Source: Isoetes taiwanensis
Taxonomy: Eukaryota > Streptophyta > Lycopodiopsida > Isoetales > Isoetaceae
Length of the DNA: 64,000 bases
Direction of reading: 5' to 3'
NCBI GenBank assembly: GCA_021234155.1
Contig: JAJEKV010000026.1
Coordinates: 3,038,001 to 3,102,000 of the forward strand
Below are positions 46,510 through 59,428 of this stretch, one piece after another. Position 1 is the first letter of the stretch; each line of letters starts with the position of its first letter. The position numbers and the translations under genes were made by a program. The notes beneath the pieces were generated by a model. That model worked only from the letters and a program-made list of their open reading frames with translations, did not search any database and had not been told where the DNA came from.

Positions 46510-49129
46510 TTTATATAATTATATCTTCTAGTAGTTTGGTCCCAGCATAGAAGCAAAATATGTGGACGAAGGTTTGCGCTCTTGAAGTAAAGAAACATGG
46601 TGAGATACATAATACTAATAAACCACATATCATATTGTCTTTGGGCTCAGTTATATGAAGAGAGTCAAAAGTTGAGCAACTCGATGCCCCATTAATGGAT
46701 GGATGGTGTAATATCATTATTCAATATATATACACAAAAGAAATGGAAGATGCGCTAGGAAAGAGAGTAGCATAAAAATGTCATAAAACAAGCATTTATA
46801 TATTTGAAGACCCATATTAGATTCGGTCTGAGAGGCTAGTGTTAGAAAAAAAAAAAAATATGGGGTTGCAGGGGACATAAGTGAGCTAAATAATTTCTTA
46901 TATGTTTCTTCATGACATGACTGCATAAATGTCTACGAAAATGAATGGGTTATGGGCCACTTTGATAAACCAGGTAAAAATGATTACAATGCTTTGACTC
47001 GCATATTTTCTTAGAAAGCAATTCTCTTCTAGTACCACCTGAATATTTATGATATAGATTTGACTGTAAGTACGCTTTCAAGGTACTCTGGTAGATGAGT
47101 GATAAATCAGATTTCGTCCACGGATCCAGAATACATTGTTAAAACAATGCAAATAAACATTTGAAAGCAACCCCCCTTTCTTCACCTTCTAAATAAAGCC
47201 ACCATTTGTTTAAAGATTAAAGTATCTAGACAGTGAGCATGTAGTGAAGCATATTCAATTAGCCTGTGATGAGGTCATGTAAGGTATATGTCTACCATTT
47301 TGAAACAAAAGACAGTGCTCCCTGAGCATGACAACGTGATTATGTAGAGGAATAAGACTAGATAAAATTAATACAATAAGCACTTGAACTCAAACAAAAC
47401 ATATTTTGATGCCGAAAACAGAGAAACTTTTATGAATAGCAGAGAAAAACAATGCAAAAGCTGATTATGAAACATGGAGCATTTGCAAGATCGGACTGCA
47501 TATATTAAACCTCATAAACTTTACAAAGATTGACGTTTTGGTAAGGAAAGGGACTTGGTACTACAAACAGCTTTGACAGGAACCCTGAAATCAGAAGCCT
47601 TGCATCCAGATTACAAAAGGGAAACGCCAGAGCTTGATCATCAGAACCTTGATTCTGCACTGCAGAATACTGAATCTGCACTGCTCAATCATGCCTGCTG
47701 TAGGAGAGCAACATCTACATAATCTTCAGCTGATTTTTACAATGATAATATGGAATGGAATGGAATGGAATGCAAAAGAAACTATATATAGATAGAATCT
47801 CTGCACTTTAAAAAGGACTACTACTTTTTACAAAAAAGCTGCCTGCAAAGGATGATCCATGGAGTTCAGGATTTATATTTGTGCCAACATACAAGCATCA
47901 CAAGACAACGCCTAAAGATGTAAAATCTGGATTTCTGTTCCCTGACTAAAGAAAACATCCTTTTGCTGCAGCACAATCCTCCACCACTGCCACAAACTGA
48001 CGATTTAGTGCGTGCCTCCCAAGGATCTGCCTCTCCAAGCCTCTCTGGTCTCGTGTAACACTGACCCATTTCTCCTTCTTCCCTGCAAAAGAGCTAGAGC
48101 GCCACTGCCTCTTCTAAGGAAAAAACAGCCGGATTCTTAAATACAATGGAAATCTATTGGCGCTCGCACAATACAGCCTTAAGCCATGCCCAGCGGAAAA
48201 ATGAAGCGGCCCAGAATTGTCCTGCTGACAAGACTGAAATGATTTTTCTAAGCAAAATAAAGCAGATACAACAAGAGTACCTGCAAGATAAGGATTTGTG
48301 TCTGCACACGAATTAAGGTTGATCAAAAGATTCAACGCTGGAGCTCAGAATTAGAAGAGTCTAATCCTCTCTGATGAATTAAAGTGGTTTTTAACAAATT
48401 GGGCTGGAAACAGTGAAGCAATCGGGATTCGATACATAAAGCAACAAACGGAAGGAATTGCACCTTTGTAGCTTACTGGGTCCCTCTCTGACGTATACTT
48501 TGCACGAGCGCCATATATAGCTCCATATTTTCATTTTTAACCCAATTGAAACCACTAACAAAAGGGAAAAGCAAAAATTTAGGGAAACCACCACCGCCGG
48601 AATTTAGAATTCTATAAGAAGGACCCACAATCATTCCTGCCGTGGGTCAATTCGCAGATCTCTTGAGATTTGCCCAGATCAAACTTCCCTTTTCACAGTT
48701 TTTCTTTCGCGAATCCCAGATGAATCATGCCACAGATCCGAACCAAAAACAAACTAAACCAATCAAGCAAGCAGAAGCAACAGAGAACTCTTTTTCAAAG
48801 ATTCGTAATGATACAAAGCATACCGGGATCAATCAACTTCCACGAATGCGAGGGCAGAAGAAAACGTGGATTCGGCGCTAGATTTTGTGTGCGCGAGTTT
48901 CTAGGCCGATGATTTACGATGATTGGGACTGCAGGAGCCGGGGAGACTGTTCGGCTGGAAGCTGGCGAGGTCCGCCATAGCCAGGCCGGAGCTACAAACC
49001 CTAATAGGGCAAAAGCGTTAGGTAGTTCTGGCCACAAGTGTCCCATTCGATCTCTACTTTTGTAAGAATCATTTGTACCTTGCAATCAATGACCCCGTGA
49101 TTGCCCCCTTCCCAAAAATACATGTTCAT
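46510..49129. other. No gene established; possible transcribed region on the minus strand
   Basis: GC-richer islands at 47990-48050 and 48890-49000, with minus-strand frames at 48069-47866 and 49085-48795, suggest an old or non-coding transcript. I see no family motif or clean exon chain. A short GGAAT tandem run lies at 47755-47773. Confidence 0.35.
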
Positions 49130-49137
49130 GGATGGAC

Positions 49138-49351
49138 CAGGGCTCCAGATTAGGGGGGTTCCTCCCCAGAATTTCCGGTTGAAGTTGTTAAAATCCGGTT
49201 TCTTTAATAGATGCCGGCAAAATTTCCGGTCAAAATTTAGTAAAATCCTTGTTAAATCCGGTAAATTAGAGGATATTTTCTAAAAAATCCGGTAAGTACC
49301 AACAAAGCACGGCATTTTGCCGGTTTAAGCAAAATCTAATCTGGAGGCCTG
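49138..49351. mobile_element. hAT-type MITE, 214 bp
   Basis: The inverted ends CAGGGCTCCAGATTAG and CTAATCTGGAGGCCTG (one mismatch) are flanked by an exact 8-bp duplication, GGATGGAC, at 49130-49137 and 49352-49359. The interior is built of 'aaaatccggt' and 'tttccggt' iterations. Its length and interior resemble the MITE at 23326-23541, so the two probably belong to one family. No coding capacity. Confidence 0.92.
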
Positions 49352-49403
49352 GGATGGACCCCCATTTGCCATATATATCATATCATATCAAATATCAAAT
49401 ACA

Positions 49404-52260
49404 TTATAAACCCACTTTCGATCCTTCTAACATCCTCCCTTCAAACCCCCCCTAGCAATCATCCTCCTCACTTGTTTATTCTCTGGTCCCTGTTGCCTCC
49501 CCCCTAGCTCCCCGTCTGTCATCTCATTTCCCTGTTGATCCTTCTATCTCGTTCACTATCTGCTCCTTTCCAATAATGGCTGCAGTTGCCCCCCATCCCC
49601 AATCATGGCCACTGTCCTTTCGCCTGCGCCATTTTGCAACCACTCGCCACATATATTAACAACTCACATCACTCCTTCAGCTATTTCATGCTAGCTTTCT
49701 GTGCTAGGTTTTTTCTGATTCTCGAGATGCTCGGGGATGTCTGTCATGCTGCAAGTTGCATTATATTGTCGTTTTGTTATTGAGTCACTTCGTGGTGGTT
49801 GCTGAAATCATTGGACTCTATAAATTTGCTTTTGTTTTTCCCTTGTTCTTTCCCTTATTTCCATTCTTGCTTTTTTTTTTTTCATTCTTGAAGTAATATC
49901 TCTTGATAGTTTGCCTTGAGACAAAGGATTGTGATGTTCACATATTGAAAGTGTTACATTGTCGTACAATAACTGTGCGTTGGTTGTACAATTCACTTTG
50001 ACTTAACTTGGTTCACTAACAAAGTAGCTGACATGGAAGAACTTGTCAAAAACACATTATCAGTGGTATTCATGATGTGCATTTGGATCTTTCGTAGCAT
50101 GTTCATGGCAAATATATGATATCTTCTTGGGATGTCCACCATCTTGACTCCAATGTAGTTTTGGATCTTTCTTCCACACAATTTTCGATGTGGGATTCTC
50201 ATTATTGGATTCCATATATGCACTGATGTTTTGACATTTGTTGTACATTCTCATTGATTCATCCTTATGTTTCACCCAATTTCTATTGAATGATCATATC
50301 GACCTTTTCGAAATAGTCATCTTCTAATTTTATTAGCAATTTCATCACAACCGAGTTGCTCCTTACCTTATCTTATGTCTAGCTCAAAATAGCAAGCTAC
50401 ATAAATTGGTTTGATTACTGGTTGAAGCACAATTTCAAATATATTTGGTTTTTATTTATGGACCTATTTACTTAAATGTAAACCATCAACTGGCTTCACA
50501 ACCTAAATATATGTATGTGCACAGGGTACGAAGGCTTTCATGTTTCCATGGTAAACCCCCACTTCTAATCCTTCTAACATCCCGCTTTCAAAATCCCCCA
50601 AAAAAAAAAAAAAAAAAAAAAACCCCAACAATCATTCTGCTCACTTGTTTATTCTTTGGTCCCGCTGCCCCTCGTCCTTCATCTGTCATCTCATTTCCCT
50701 GTTCATCCTTCCATCTCATTCAGTATTTATCTCCTTTCCAATAATGGCTGCAGTTGCCTCTCATCCTCAATCATGCCCACTTTCCTTTCACCTATGCCAT
50801 TTTGCAACCACTCACCACATATATAATGACTGCTTTCCTTCTTAGATCACTCCTTAACTATTTCATACTAGCTTTCAATGTTGAGTTTCTGATTCTTGAG
50901 ATGTTGGGATGTCTTCATGCTGCAAGTTGCATTATATTGTCATTTTGTTATCAGGTCACTTCCTGGTGGCTGTTGAAATCATTGGACTCCATAAATTTGC
51001 TTTTATTTATTTTTCCTTGTTCTTTTCCTTATTTGCATTCTTGCTATTTTTGGTTTCCATTCTTCAAGTAATATCTCTAATTAGTTTGCCTTTAGACAAA
51101 GGATTGTGATGTTTACTTTTTGAAAATCTTACATTGTCGCACAAATTCATTGGCATTATGCTGGTCATAGAATTCATTGTGATTAAGTCGATTCAGTAAC
51201 AAACTAGATGGCATGGAAAAGCCATTCTGTGAAACTAAAGGCTGACATGGAAGAACTTGTCAAAATACGATATGTACTATTGTCTGACAATTGTTTGAAG
51301 AAACATTATCATAGGTATTCATGACGTGCATTTGGATCTTTTGCTGAATGTTCACAGCAAAACCTGATATCTTCTTGGAATGTCCATCATCTTGACTCCA
51401 ATGTAGTTTTGGGTCTTTGATGCCCACATTTTTCGATGTGGGATTCCCATCTATGGCATGTCCTATATGACCAATATGTCCCATCAGTTTTCACCCAATT
51501 TCTATCGAATGATTATATTGACCTTTTAAAAGTATTCACCTTGAAACTTTATTAACAATCCCATCACAACTGAGTTGCTCCTTACCTTAGCTTAACTTAT
51601 GTGTAGCTCAAATTGACAGACTATATAAATGGGTATGTACTATTGGCTGAAGCACAATTTCATCAATTGTAAAATTGGTTCTTGTTTATAGACCTGTATA
51701 CTTAAATGTAAACCATCAACTGGCTTCACAAACTAAGCATATGTGTGTGCACAGGGTAAAAATGCTTTCCATGTTTCCATGATACATCCACTTTCTATCC
51801 TGCTAACATCCTCTCCCCTCCCCCCTCTTGAAGGCCTCCTTTTCCTCCCCTACCCTCCCCTCCCTTCCCCTCCCGTCCCATCCCATCCCTCTAGTAATTA
51901 TTATGCTTACACTCTCTAGTCGTATTAACCCTACTTCATCTGTCATCTCATTTCTCTGATGATCCTTCCATCTCTTTCACTATCTGGCTCCGTTCCAATA
52001 ATGGTTGCAATTGCCCCTCATCTTTTGCAACCAATCGCTATATATAACGACTACTTTCTGTCTTAGATCACTCCAACCATTTCATGTTGGATTTCTGATT
52101 CTCGAGATGTTGGGGATATCTGTCATGCTGCAAGTTGCATTATATTATCATTTTATTATACTCATAATGGTGGTTTAGATCATTAGACTCTATGAATTTG
52201 CTTTTATTATTTTCCTTCTTCTTTTGCTTCTTCCGTTCTAAGTTTTTTTGCAGTCTTGAA
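49404..52260. repeat. Three tandem copies of a 1.15-1.25 kb segment
   Basis: Copy starts are at about 49404, 50552 and 51787; the third copy is incomplete. Shared landmarks are 'ccttctaacatcc', 'ccaataatggctgcagttgcc' (49572 and 50737), 'atgctgcaagttgcattatattgtc' and 'gtaaaccatcaactggcttcac' (50478 and 51710). No conserved open frame spans the copies: the frames at 49586, 50754 and 50909 differ in length and end at different stops. A non-coding or decayed tandem repeat is therefore likely. Confidence 0.85.
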
Positions 52261-54173
52261 ATAACTTCTCTTTATAAAATTCTCAGTTTTAAGGACCAAT
52301 CAATGAAAAAAGCACAAAAGCTGAGATACATATTTAAAACCCAAAGAGAAACAAGGTGCTGTCGCGCGAGGGGTTGCCCTCATGAATGGAAAAAAAAAAA
52401 AGACTCTATATAAAGAACAAGTAAAATTTCTAGATTCATGAGCATTCTCTTGCATGTTGAGAAGAACAATTCAGCTCAACAAATCCACATGTAAGTCATT
52501 ATTATGGGACATTCAGTCTTCATCATAATCAAAGAGCTTGATTTTGTTCCATAACTGGGTATGAAGTGCTACATTTGCATGCACCAAAGTTCAATCTATT
52601 GGAACATAAGTGCAAGATATTCGACCAGGGAATAAATTACTAATCGCATATAGCCATAATGGCTTTAGCTAAACTTGCCCGAGATTAATCCCAAAACTTT
52701 ATGTGGTTTAGCTAGACTCTACACATTTACGTCTCATACTTTCTAGCACTTAGCTGAACTAACCCACAACTCATCCAAAAAACTTCTATGGTGTGGTCAA
52801 TGGAAAACATTAAGCTAAAATTACTATACATTTTTTCAATTATTAGCACACCAGCCCAACCAAGCCTACCGCCTTTCTTGCAATTCTAGCCTATCCACGT
52901 AGCACCTCCACCTCATCAAAAATTGTTGTGGCATTACTTTTCGTCATTAATTCTTTTTTTTTTCAAGATCTACGGCCAATAAAATTAGATAAGGCAAACA
53001 AATAGCAAGGAGACGTAGAAAGTCACAATTCAGAATGCCTTGAGGTGCCTATTTACATTCCTTGCGGCAGAAGGCGAGCTTCGGCTATGGCATCATCTTA
53101 GCGAATCTTCCCCCATGCTCCTGCATTTTTCGCTTTCGTATGCCTTGAAATTTCAGCATATTGTTGAAGCTCTATGGACATGGATTTAACCGTGTGGATC
53201 CGGCGATGTGCCATGGCTGGCCAAGAAATTAGTTTTGCTAGAGGATACTTCCATAATAGAGAATGAACTGCATCAGCATCAACATACAATAATCATGATG
53301 TAGTTTGCTTCATCATGTCAACATGGTATGATTATCAGGATTGCTCAAATATGTCCATGTTAAAGGGTATTTTATATTTACAAGTCTGTTAAGCATTTTG
53401 ATCAGATGCAGGGACAAGATTTTATGCGAAACAAAGTCATATATTGTATGGCATTCACCGTCCATGACCCTCTATTCTGTGACATCTTTTGTGAGTTTCT
53501 ACAATCCCTATCTGTTTCATATTTGCACTCTTTGTCTGGATGCATGTGCTATAAAAATACCGCATCATTTTCCCCCTTGCTTCATCATAAATTTCTTAAT
53601 CAATTAAGCAAGAGGGCGTGCGTCACAAAATGTCTTAAACTACAACATGTTCATGGTTCTGATGAATTACATGGCGCCGATTTGCTTCTTAGTTTAAGTT
53701 CATCTCCTTTTGCAATGCTGGCTAGCCTTTTGATCCCTCACTCTGCTGGGAGTTGGATGTAACTCCATTCAAGCTTCTTCATTGCTTCTCCAGGTCATAT
53801 TCACCAGAATTTTCATTTTTCTCTGGCTCAACCATTTCTGAACTCAGCTGCATAGCATCATTACTTTTGTCAGGCTAATTGGTATTAACGACTGCAGGTT
53901 CAATTTCTTTGCCATCTCATATGCAGTAGCGAGCACTAGAAACAGCTCTTGAGCAGGGCTTTTCTAAGAAAACGTGCAAGGATTTTTAATCTATACCATC
54001 ATGCAAAACTCCAGAAAACTAAAAGCACGATGATTCTATCAGATTACTATGCAAGACAAGCCATGCTAAGGATCTTTCTAGATTTAATTTATGTTGCAAG
54101 GATCAGAGGCAAAGCCTCTAAGTCATAAACTTATAAAAAACCATGATTTGTTTTGCAGGAATTGATGCTACCA
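52261..54173. other. No gene recognised
   Basis: AT-rich. The frames at 53341-53607 and 53406-53762 overlap each other and show no motif. An intron acceptor for the next gene lies near 54158 ('ttgttttgcag'). Confidence 0.45.
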
Positions 54174-54282
54174 TGCCTCGTATACAAATTTGAGGGTGCT
54201 ACACTTGCAAATTGAGCCTGAACGCCTTCCATTGAAGAATATAACAGCAGAAGAAACAAGTCGCTTGTGAGGTGACAAACAC

Positions 54283-55748
54283 TTGGATATTTGGTGCCGG
54301 AGAAAATTGTATCCGCCCGACCCGTTCTCTCATCAACCACCAAAATTTGAGAACATTGTGGAGGCTTTAAACTTCATTTCAGATGGTTCTAAGGGGCTTC
54401 TTGGATATGTGCTCCACTTTTGGCAACATATTCAGAACCAACAACAAGAGATACATAACAAACAACAAGAAATTTTCAGGCAACACCACAAAATCTTCAT
54501 GCAACAACAAGAAATCCATAGGCAACAAGAGCAAATGCATAGACAACAAGAGGAAATGCACAAACAGGTGGCTTCATGGAAGATCAAGCTTTCAGTCAAA
54601 CAAGAAGAAATCGAGGCACTTCAAAATGAGCTTAAGGGGTTTAAAGAGCAGCGAAGAAAACGGACCTTGTCAGACATTAATGGTCTTGTGGCTGGAGGTA
54701 GAGCATTTAGAAAGAGGATGAAGATGGTCCAAGATATACTTCATCCTGGTGATTCCTCAATAATAGAGGCTCAAAAACCTGACCACATGATTCAATTGTT
54801 CCATAATTACTTTAATGAGGACATCTTGAAATTGATGCTAGAGCATGACTCCTCTTTCAAACCGATGTTGTTGAATCTGGTAGCTGCGGTAGAAGTTGAG
54901 CAAAAAGAAGAGGATGCTCATCCTAGCCAAGATGTTCAAGATGCATGTGAAGAAGGTGGCATTAGCCGAAGAGCTTATGAATTGCGTTTCCAGTCCTTAA
55001 GAGAAGGCCATCCATTGATGAGATTCGTATTGTTGACAAGCTGATTAACCTTTCCGTGTTGTTCTGCTGGAATAAAAGACCACAAGCTGCTCGTGACACA
55101 AGCTTGCGTAATATAGAACAAGTTCTTTCTGCTGCAGGATTACATAATGGTAAACAAAATCTTCTTATTCTTTAGTGTGCCATTTTAAACTATGAATCTT
55201 CTTATTCTTTAGTGTGCCATTTATTCTTTAGGTGAAGCGAAGATTATGAAGGATGAGAAGCGGTCCTCTGATAAGACAGATGTTCCAAAATCTGTGAGTC
55301 TTGGAGGAGCAAAAGCACGGCATTTCTTGAGTGAAGACGCTCAAAAGGCCATAGGTAACCCGGATATTAAACTTTAGGGGGTTAAGGGCCAAGGGATAAT
55401 TGAGCCTAATATAAAATCTATAACATGTATACAGGGAGATTAAGAACTCCAGGTCAATGGTCTTTTGGTCAACAACTAGTGGATGCTGAGCGTGACCTTA
55501 CAAGAAGAGGTATGGCAGCTGTGCAGAACAAAAATGTTTGGACAAGCTTTGAAAAAGTATATGAGATGATGATGGATGAGAACTTGTCTCGAGATAGAGC
55601 CTTGGAATTTCAAAATGCTGTCAACAATTTTATAGGGTTCAATCATGTTGAAGCCTCGGGCCCCAAAGGCGAGAGACTTTGGATAAGCTCTACACTTGAC
55701 AACTTGCAAGAGGCAAGACTTGCAGTAGTCAGATGCACAAGGGCTTGA
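54283..55748 (+). CDS. Multi-exon Gln-rich coiled-coil protein, unknown family
   Basis: The first frame (54283-55044) has a Gln/His-rich coiled coil at residues 50-95 built of repeats such as QQEIHRQQEQMHRQQEEMHK, then a basic patch (KGFKEQRRKRT). Near 55010-55040 the frame shifts by one base into IDEIRIVDKLINLSVLFCWN. Splicing then continues with matched phase: exon ends are 55149 (AATG/GTAAAC), 55232-55354 (SDKTDVPKSVSLGGAKARHF) and 55435-55748 (GRLRTPGQWSFGQQLVDAER ... stop). An upstream exon before 54158 is likely. The consistent splice phases argue for a real gene; the single shift near 55020 argues for a recent break or a sequence error. It converges with the ParB-like gene on its right. 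No known domain recognised. Confidence 0.55.
55160..55230. repeat. Tandem duplication of an intron acceptor region
   Basis: 'atcttcttattctttagtgtgccattt' occurs at about 55157 and 55195. A third 'attctttag' at 55223-55231 is used as the acceptor in the inferred gene. The duplication supplies spare acceptor sites. Confidence 0.7.
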
Positions 55749-56607
55749 TGTTGGTGTTTGGGTCTAGAGGCAGTCATGTTATGCATTGCAAGGTCTGATA
55801 GCCCCAAGGTTTTTTAAAAATAGGGACCTCCTTGAAATGACGAAATCTATGGTCTAGCAGGATTGCTGCTTTCGGAAGAGGAACGTCATCGGACTTTTGC
55901 ACCGGTATCTAACAGTGGATCATTGCTTCTCCATGGTTGTATTGTGGTTTGGATGACATTCAAGGCATGTGCTTGACACTTTCTATCTTAGGCCAATATT
56001 TTTTGAAGGCAATTACATGAGTGCTATGAAGCACAGTTTCATTAAAGTTGAAAATTTCGTGATTCCATTTTTGCTCGAAATGATTATGTTCGTTGTTTTT
56101 TCACACATACAGCAATCAAATCTGCGCTATTTACCTAAAAATGCACAAGCATTAGCATGAAAACCGCTGTATTTGAGAGGAAATGGGGCGGAAATCGACG
56201 GGCGCAACAAGGAGATTGCGCAATTTAAACCAAAATAGCAAGAAAAAAGCGAGAAAATCGCTGCATTTGAAATGAATCAAAAGGAAATTCACGAAAATAA
56301 GCAAGCAAATAGCGCGGTCGCGCAGTCTGCTGCAATATATTCACATTGCAAATGGCGCTGCTGCGCTATTTGCTTTAATAAAATCAGTATTCTTACACAG
56401 TAGACAACACATCGTCATAGAATACAGCATCATTTTTTACATGCATAAGGACAAGCATCGTATTATTATATAACAAGTAAGATATACAAAAGAGGCAAAT
56501 ACAGTAAGATCTTATGTCTTATCAGTTTTCAAAAGAGTAATCAGTACAGTAATCATTAATACCAAAGAGGTAAATCTTATATACAAGTAAGATATGCAAA
56601 TCAGTTT
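55749..56607. other. Spacer between convergent genes
   Basis: No gene. Two palindromes of family D lie at about 56307-56330 and 56348-56373. The frame at 55969-56160 has no motif. Confidence 0.5.
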
Positions 56608-59428
56608 TCAATATTCTTCACCAAAAATAGTATCATCTGCTGTATCAATATCAACCGGGTTAATCTTACTGAGGTCAATGGGTGTCTCAGTATCTTCTAC
56701 AACATTTTCCCCGGATGCTGTGGTGTCTCCTTCACCAGCCTGCGATGTCTCTCCACCAGCACGCGATGTCTCTCCTGTAGGAGTCCCAGTCAATGTCAAA
56801 ACTGGACGAGTGTCTATGGCTGGTGGTGCAAGCAAGGGATTTAGGACGTTGTCAATTCTTCCTAAAATCCCTAGCATGCATTGGATCTTTTTTGCATCAT
56901 GCTCATACGCCACACTGCTCCTTTTTAACTGCAGTGATGCCCTAGTGAAAGCCCCAGCAGAAAAAAAATCCAGAACAAAGTTACCTGGAGGGCAGAGCTT
57001 TTCGACAAGTTATGCGGTTGTAGCAGGACCAACCTGCTTGTGAACCAACTATTCCCCTTCCATACCTTGCCATCCGTATTTGAATCTGTCCCTCAGGAGC
57101 TTGTTAGCCATATTATCTGTCTTGGCACCAATAGCCTCTTTGGGGGTCTTAGGAACTTCAGGTGCTTTCCGGGGATGTTCACCATAAAACCTAAAATCCA
57201 GGTTTTTATCAGCCTGAGCTTGGGCAGAGATCCTGGTGGCTAGAACCACAGCTGCTGGTTCTTTTATGCCACCACCCGTTGACCACCCACTTTCCTCTTC
57301 ATACATGCCTAAGAAAACTCTAGATCTGGATTCTAGTCTCTCCAGGGCAGTACCGAAGAGACTTGTATGTTCTGGCCTGGCAAAACATATAATCCAGTAG
57401 GTCTCTACATCTGTCATCTTAGAAGCAGCATCAAAGAATTTGGCCAAAGTGGCGGGATCCCAAATCGGAGTAATTTGCCTCGCATCTAAACAGATCATGC
57501 TGGCACGCAACACGATCGGATCCTGGACAATCCCAGCACTAGAAACGCACTCCACATAAAATCTTTTCAAGTCGTTCTCGTCCTCGGGCTTAAGAATCTT
57601 ACGGATTGATCTGCCTAATGAGAAGGGCACACATGACCATGGACGCTCTCTTTCAGAATTCCGTCCGACACCCAACTATGATGTATCACACTCCAAGATA
57701 GGAGGGTTGAATCTGGGAATCCGTCGGACACCTTTCTCAAGTCCTCAAACTTTCTGTACTTGATGCCAAGTTCATCATGGATGTAGTGGAGAATCTCCTT
57801 CTTCATGTAGGCAAGAATCCTCAAGTTCTGTGTTCTTGTCTTGAAAAAATTATCACCCTTATAATCCGATGTGACCTTTACATCAATGTCCCCACTGATG
57901 GCTTCCTGAAGGACAGTCCTGCAATCTTCATAATCTAGGCCTCTCATGCATCTGAGGTAGTTTTTGCTGATGTAGTCATTGTCCTTTGCCCAATTGACTG
58001 CTATGGATTGGCCCTTGTTATCCTTCAGCTCCCCCTTTTTCCATTTATTCCACATTTGGCGAAAGAGAGCGTAAATGTCGTCTGGCATGAAAACAAACCT
58101 GTTGACATCTTTGGTATGCTTCCCCCTGAGAATCTTGTCAACCATTTGCAGGTAATGCTGAAAGGCAAACGAAATATGTTAGAGCTTGAGTGTAGTAAAG
58201 TAGGCCAAATGGCGCCGCTGCGCCATTTGGCAGCAAACAGCGCGGCGGCGCCATTTGGCATTAAATGGCGCCGCTGCGCCATTTGCCATCAAATGGCACC
58301 GTTGCGCCATTTAATGCCAAATGGCGCTGCGGCGCCATTTGGCCTTCTTTGGCCTGTAAGGCAAATAGGTGGATACATACCTTGTATTCGTCGCTTCTCG
58401 ATTGCCCTTTTCCTGCTGGTGCTAGTTTGCCGCACTCCTGGTATTGCCTACGCAGGTGGTGTATTTGATCTGCGTAGGGCTCCTTACACACCGTCCTGGC
58501 TACGATGTCATTGACATCCACACTGAGCTGAAGAAGGTCCAAGTCACCAGAAAGAACTCTGCAGATTCTATAAGTGTAAATCTTTCTGAGTTCTATTCTG
58601 GCATCTTCTGTCCCCAACTTCTGACACACGAGCTGAGCGGCTGAGACAGAATGGTTGCCATTGATGATGTAGAACCTCCTACCCACCAGGTCAGATTCTT
58701 GTGACCATGGTACGAGCTGCTTTGTATCTGGATCAAAGGGCACCACATCTGCCAGCGTGAAGAATGGATGGGGATCTTCAGCAAATGACTTGCACAGTTT
58801 CCTAACATGTTCAGGATTTACAACTCGTGCCATCATGTTAGGAGGTGCCTCTTCCATATCCGTCTCGGCACTCCTCTGCCAACTCCGTCTCGTTAGGCTG
58901 TATTTTTTTTAGAGTTTCCTCTGCCAACTCCGTCTCGGCATCACGGTCCATCTTCAGCTCAGAAGGCACCTCCAAACTTTCCATTTTCTTCTGCTTTCTG
59001 ACCCTCATCTCCTTCTTTGTTTCCCTCTTCCTTTTAACTGGAATGTTATCAGCCGTTGATGCACCGCCTTTACCTCTCCGATGTGGGGAGGATGTTTTAG
59101 TATCACTAATGGTTCTCTCTGAATCCTGTTTGGGCGGGGACCTGATAGGAGAACCGATAGGAGTCCTGATAGGAGGAGACTTGGAAGGTGACTTGGGAGG
59201 AGACTTGGGATTTTCCTCGTCTTTCTTTTGATTCTCTTCCTCATGCTCTGTCCCTTCTATATGGAGTGTTCCTTTCTTGGGTTTGGCTTGCCTAACGTTT
59301 GGCCTTCTCTTCCCATCCTTCTTTGTAATCTCCGCTAGAAGCCAGGTGCTGTCCATTAGAGCAGGCATATTACCAGAGGTCTTGGCCCTGACAACATGTG
59401 ACACTGAGTTCTTTGATGCGTCCATGGC

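Noticed and set aside
58008-58514. Plus-strand frame with repeated MAPLRHL motifs
   Set aside because: The repeats come from the palindrome array and exon antisense on the opposite strand of the ParB-like gene.
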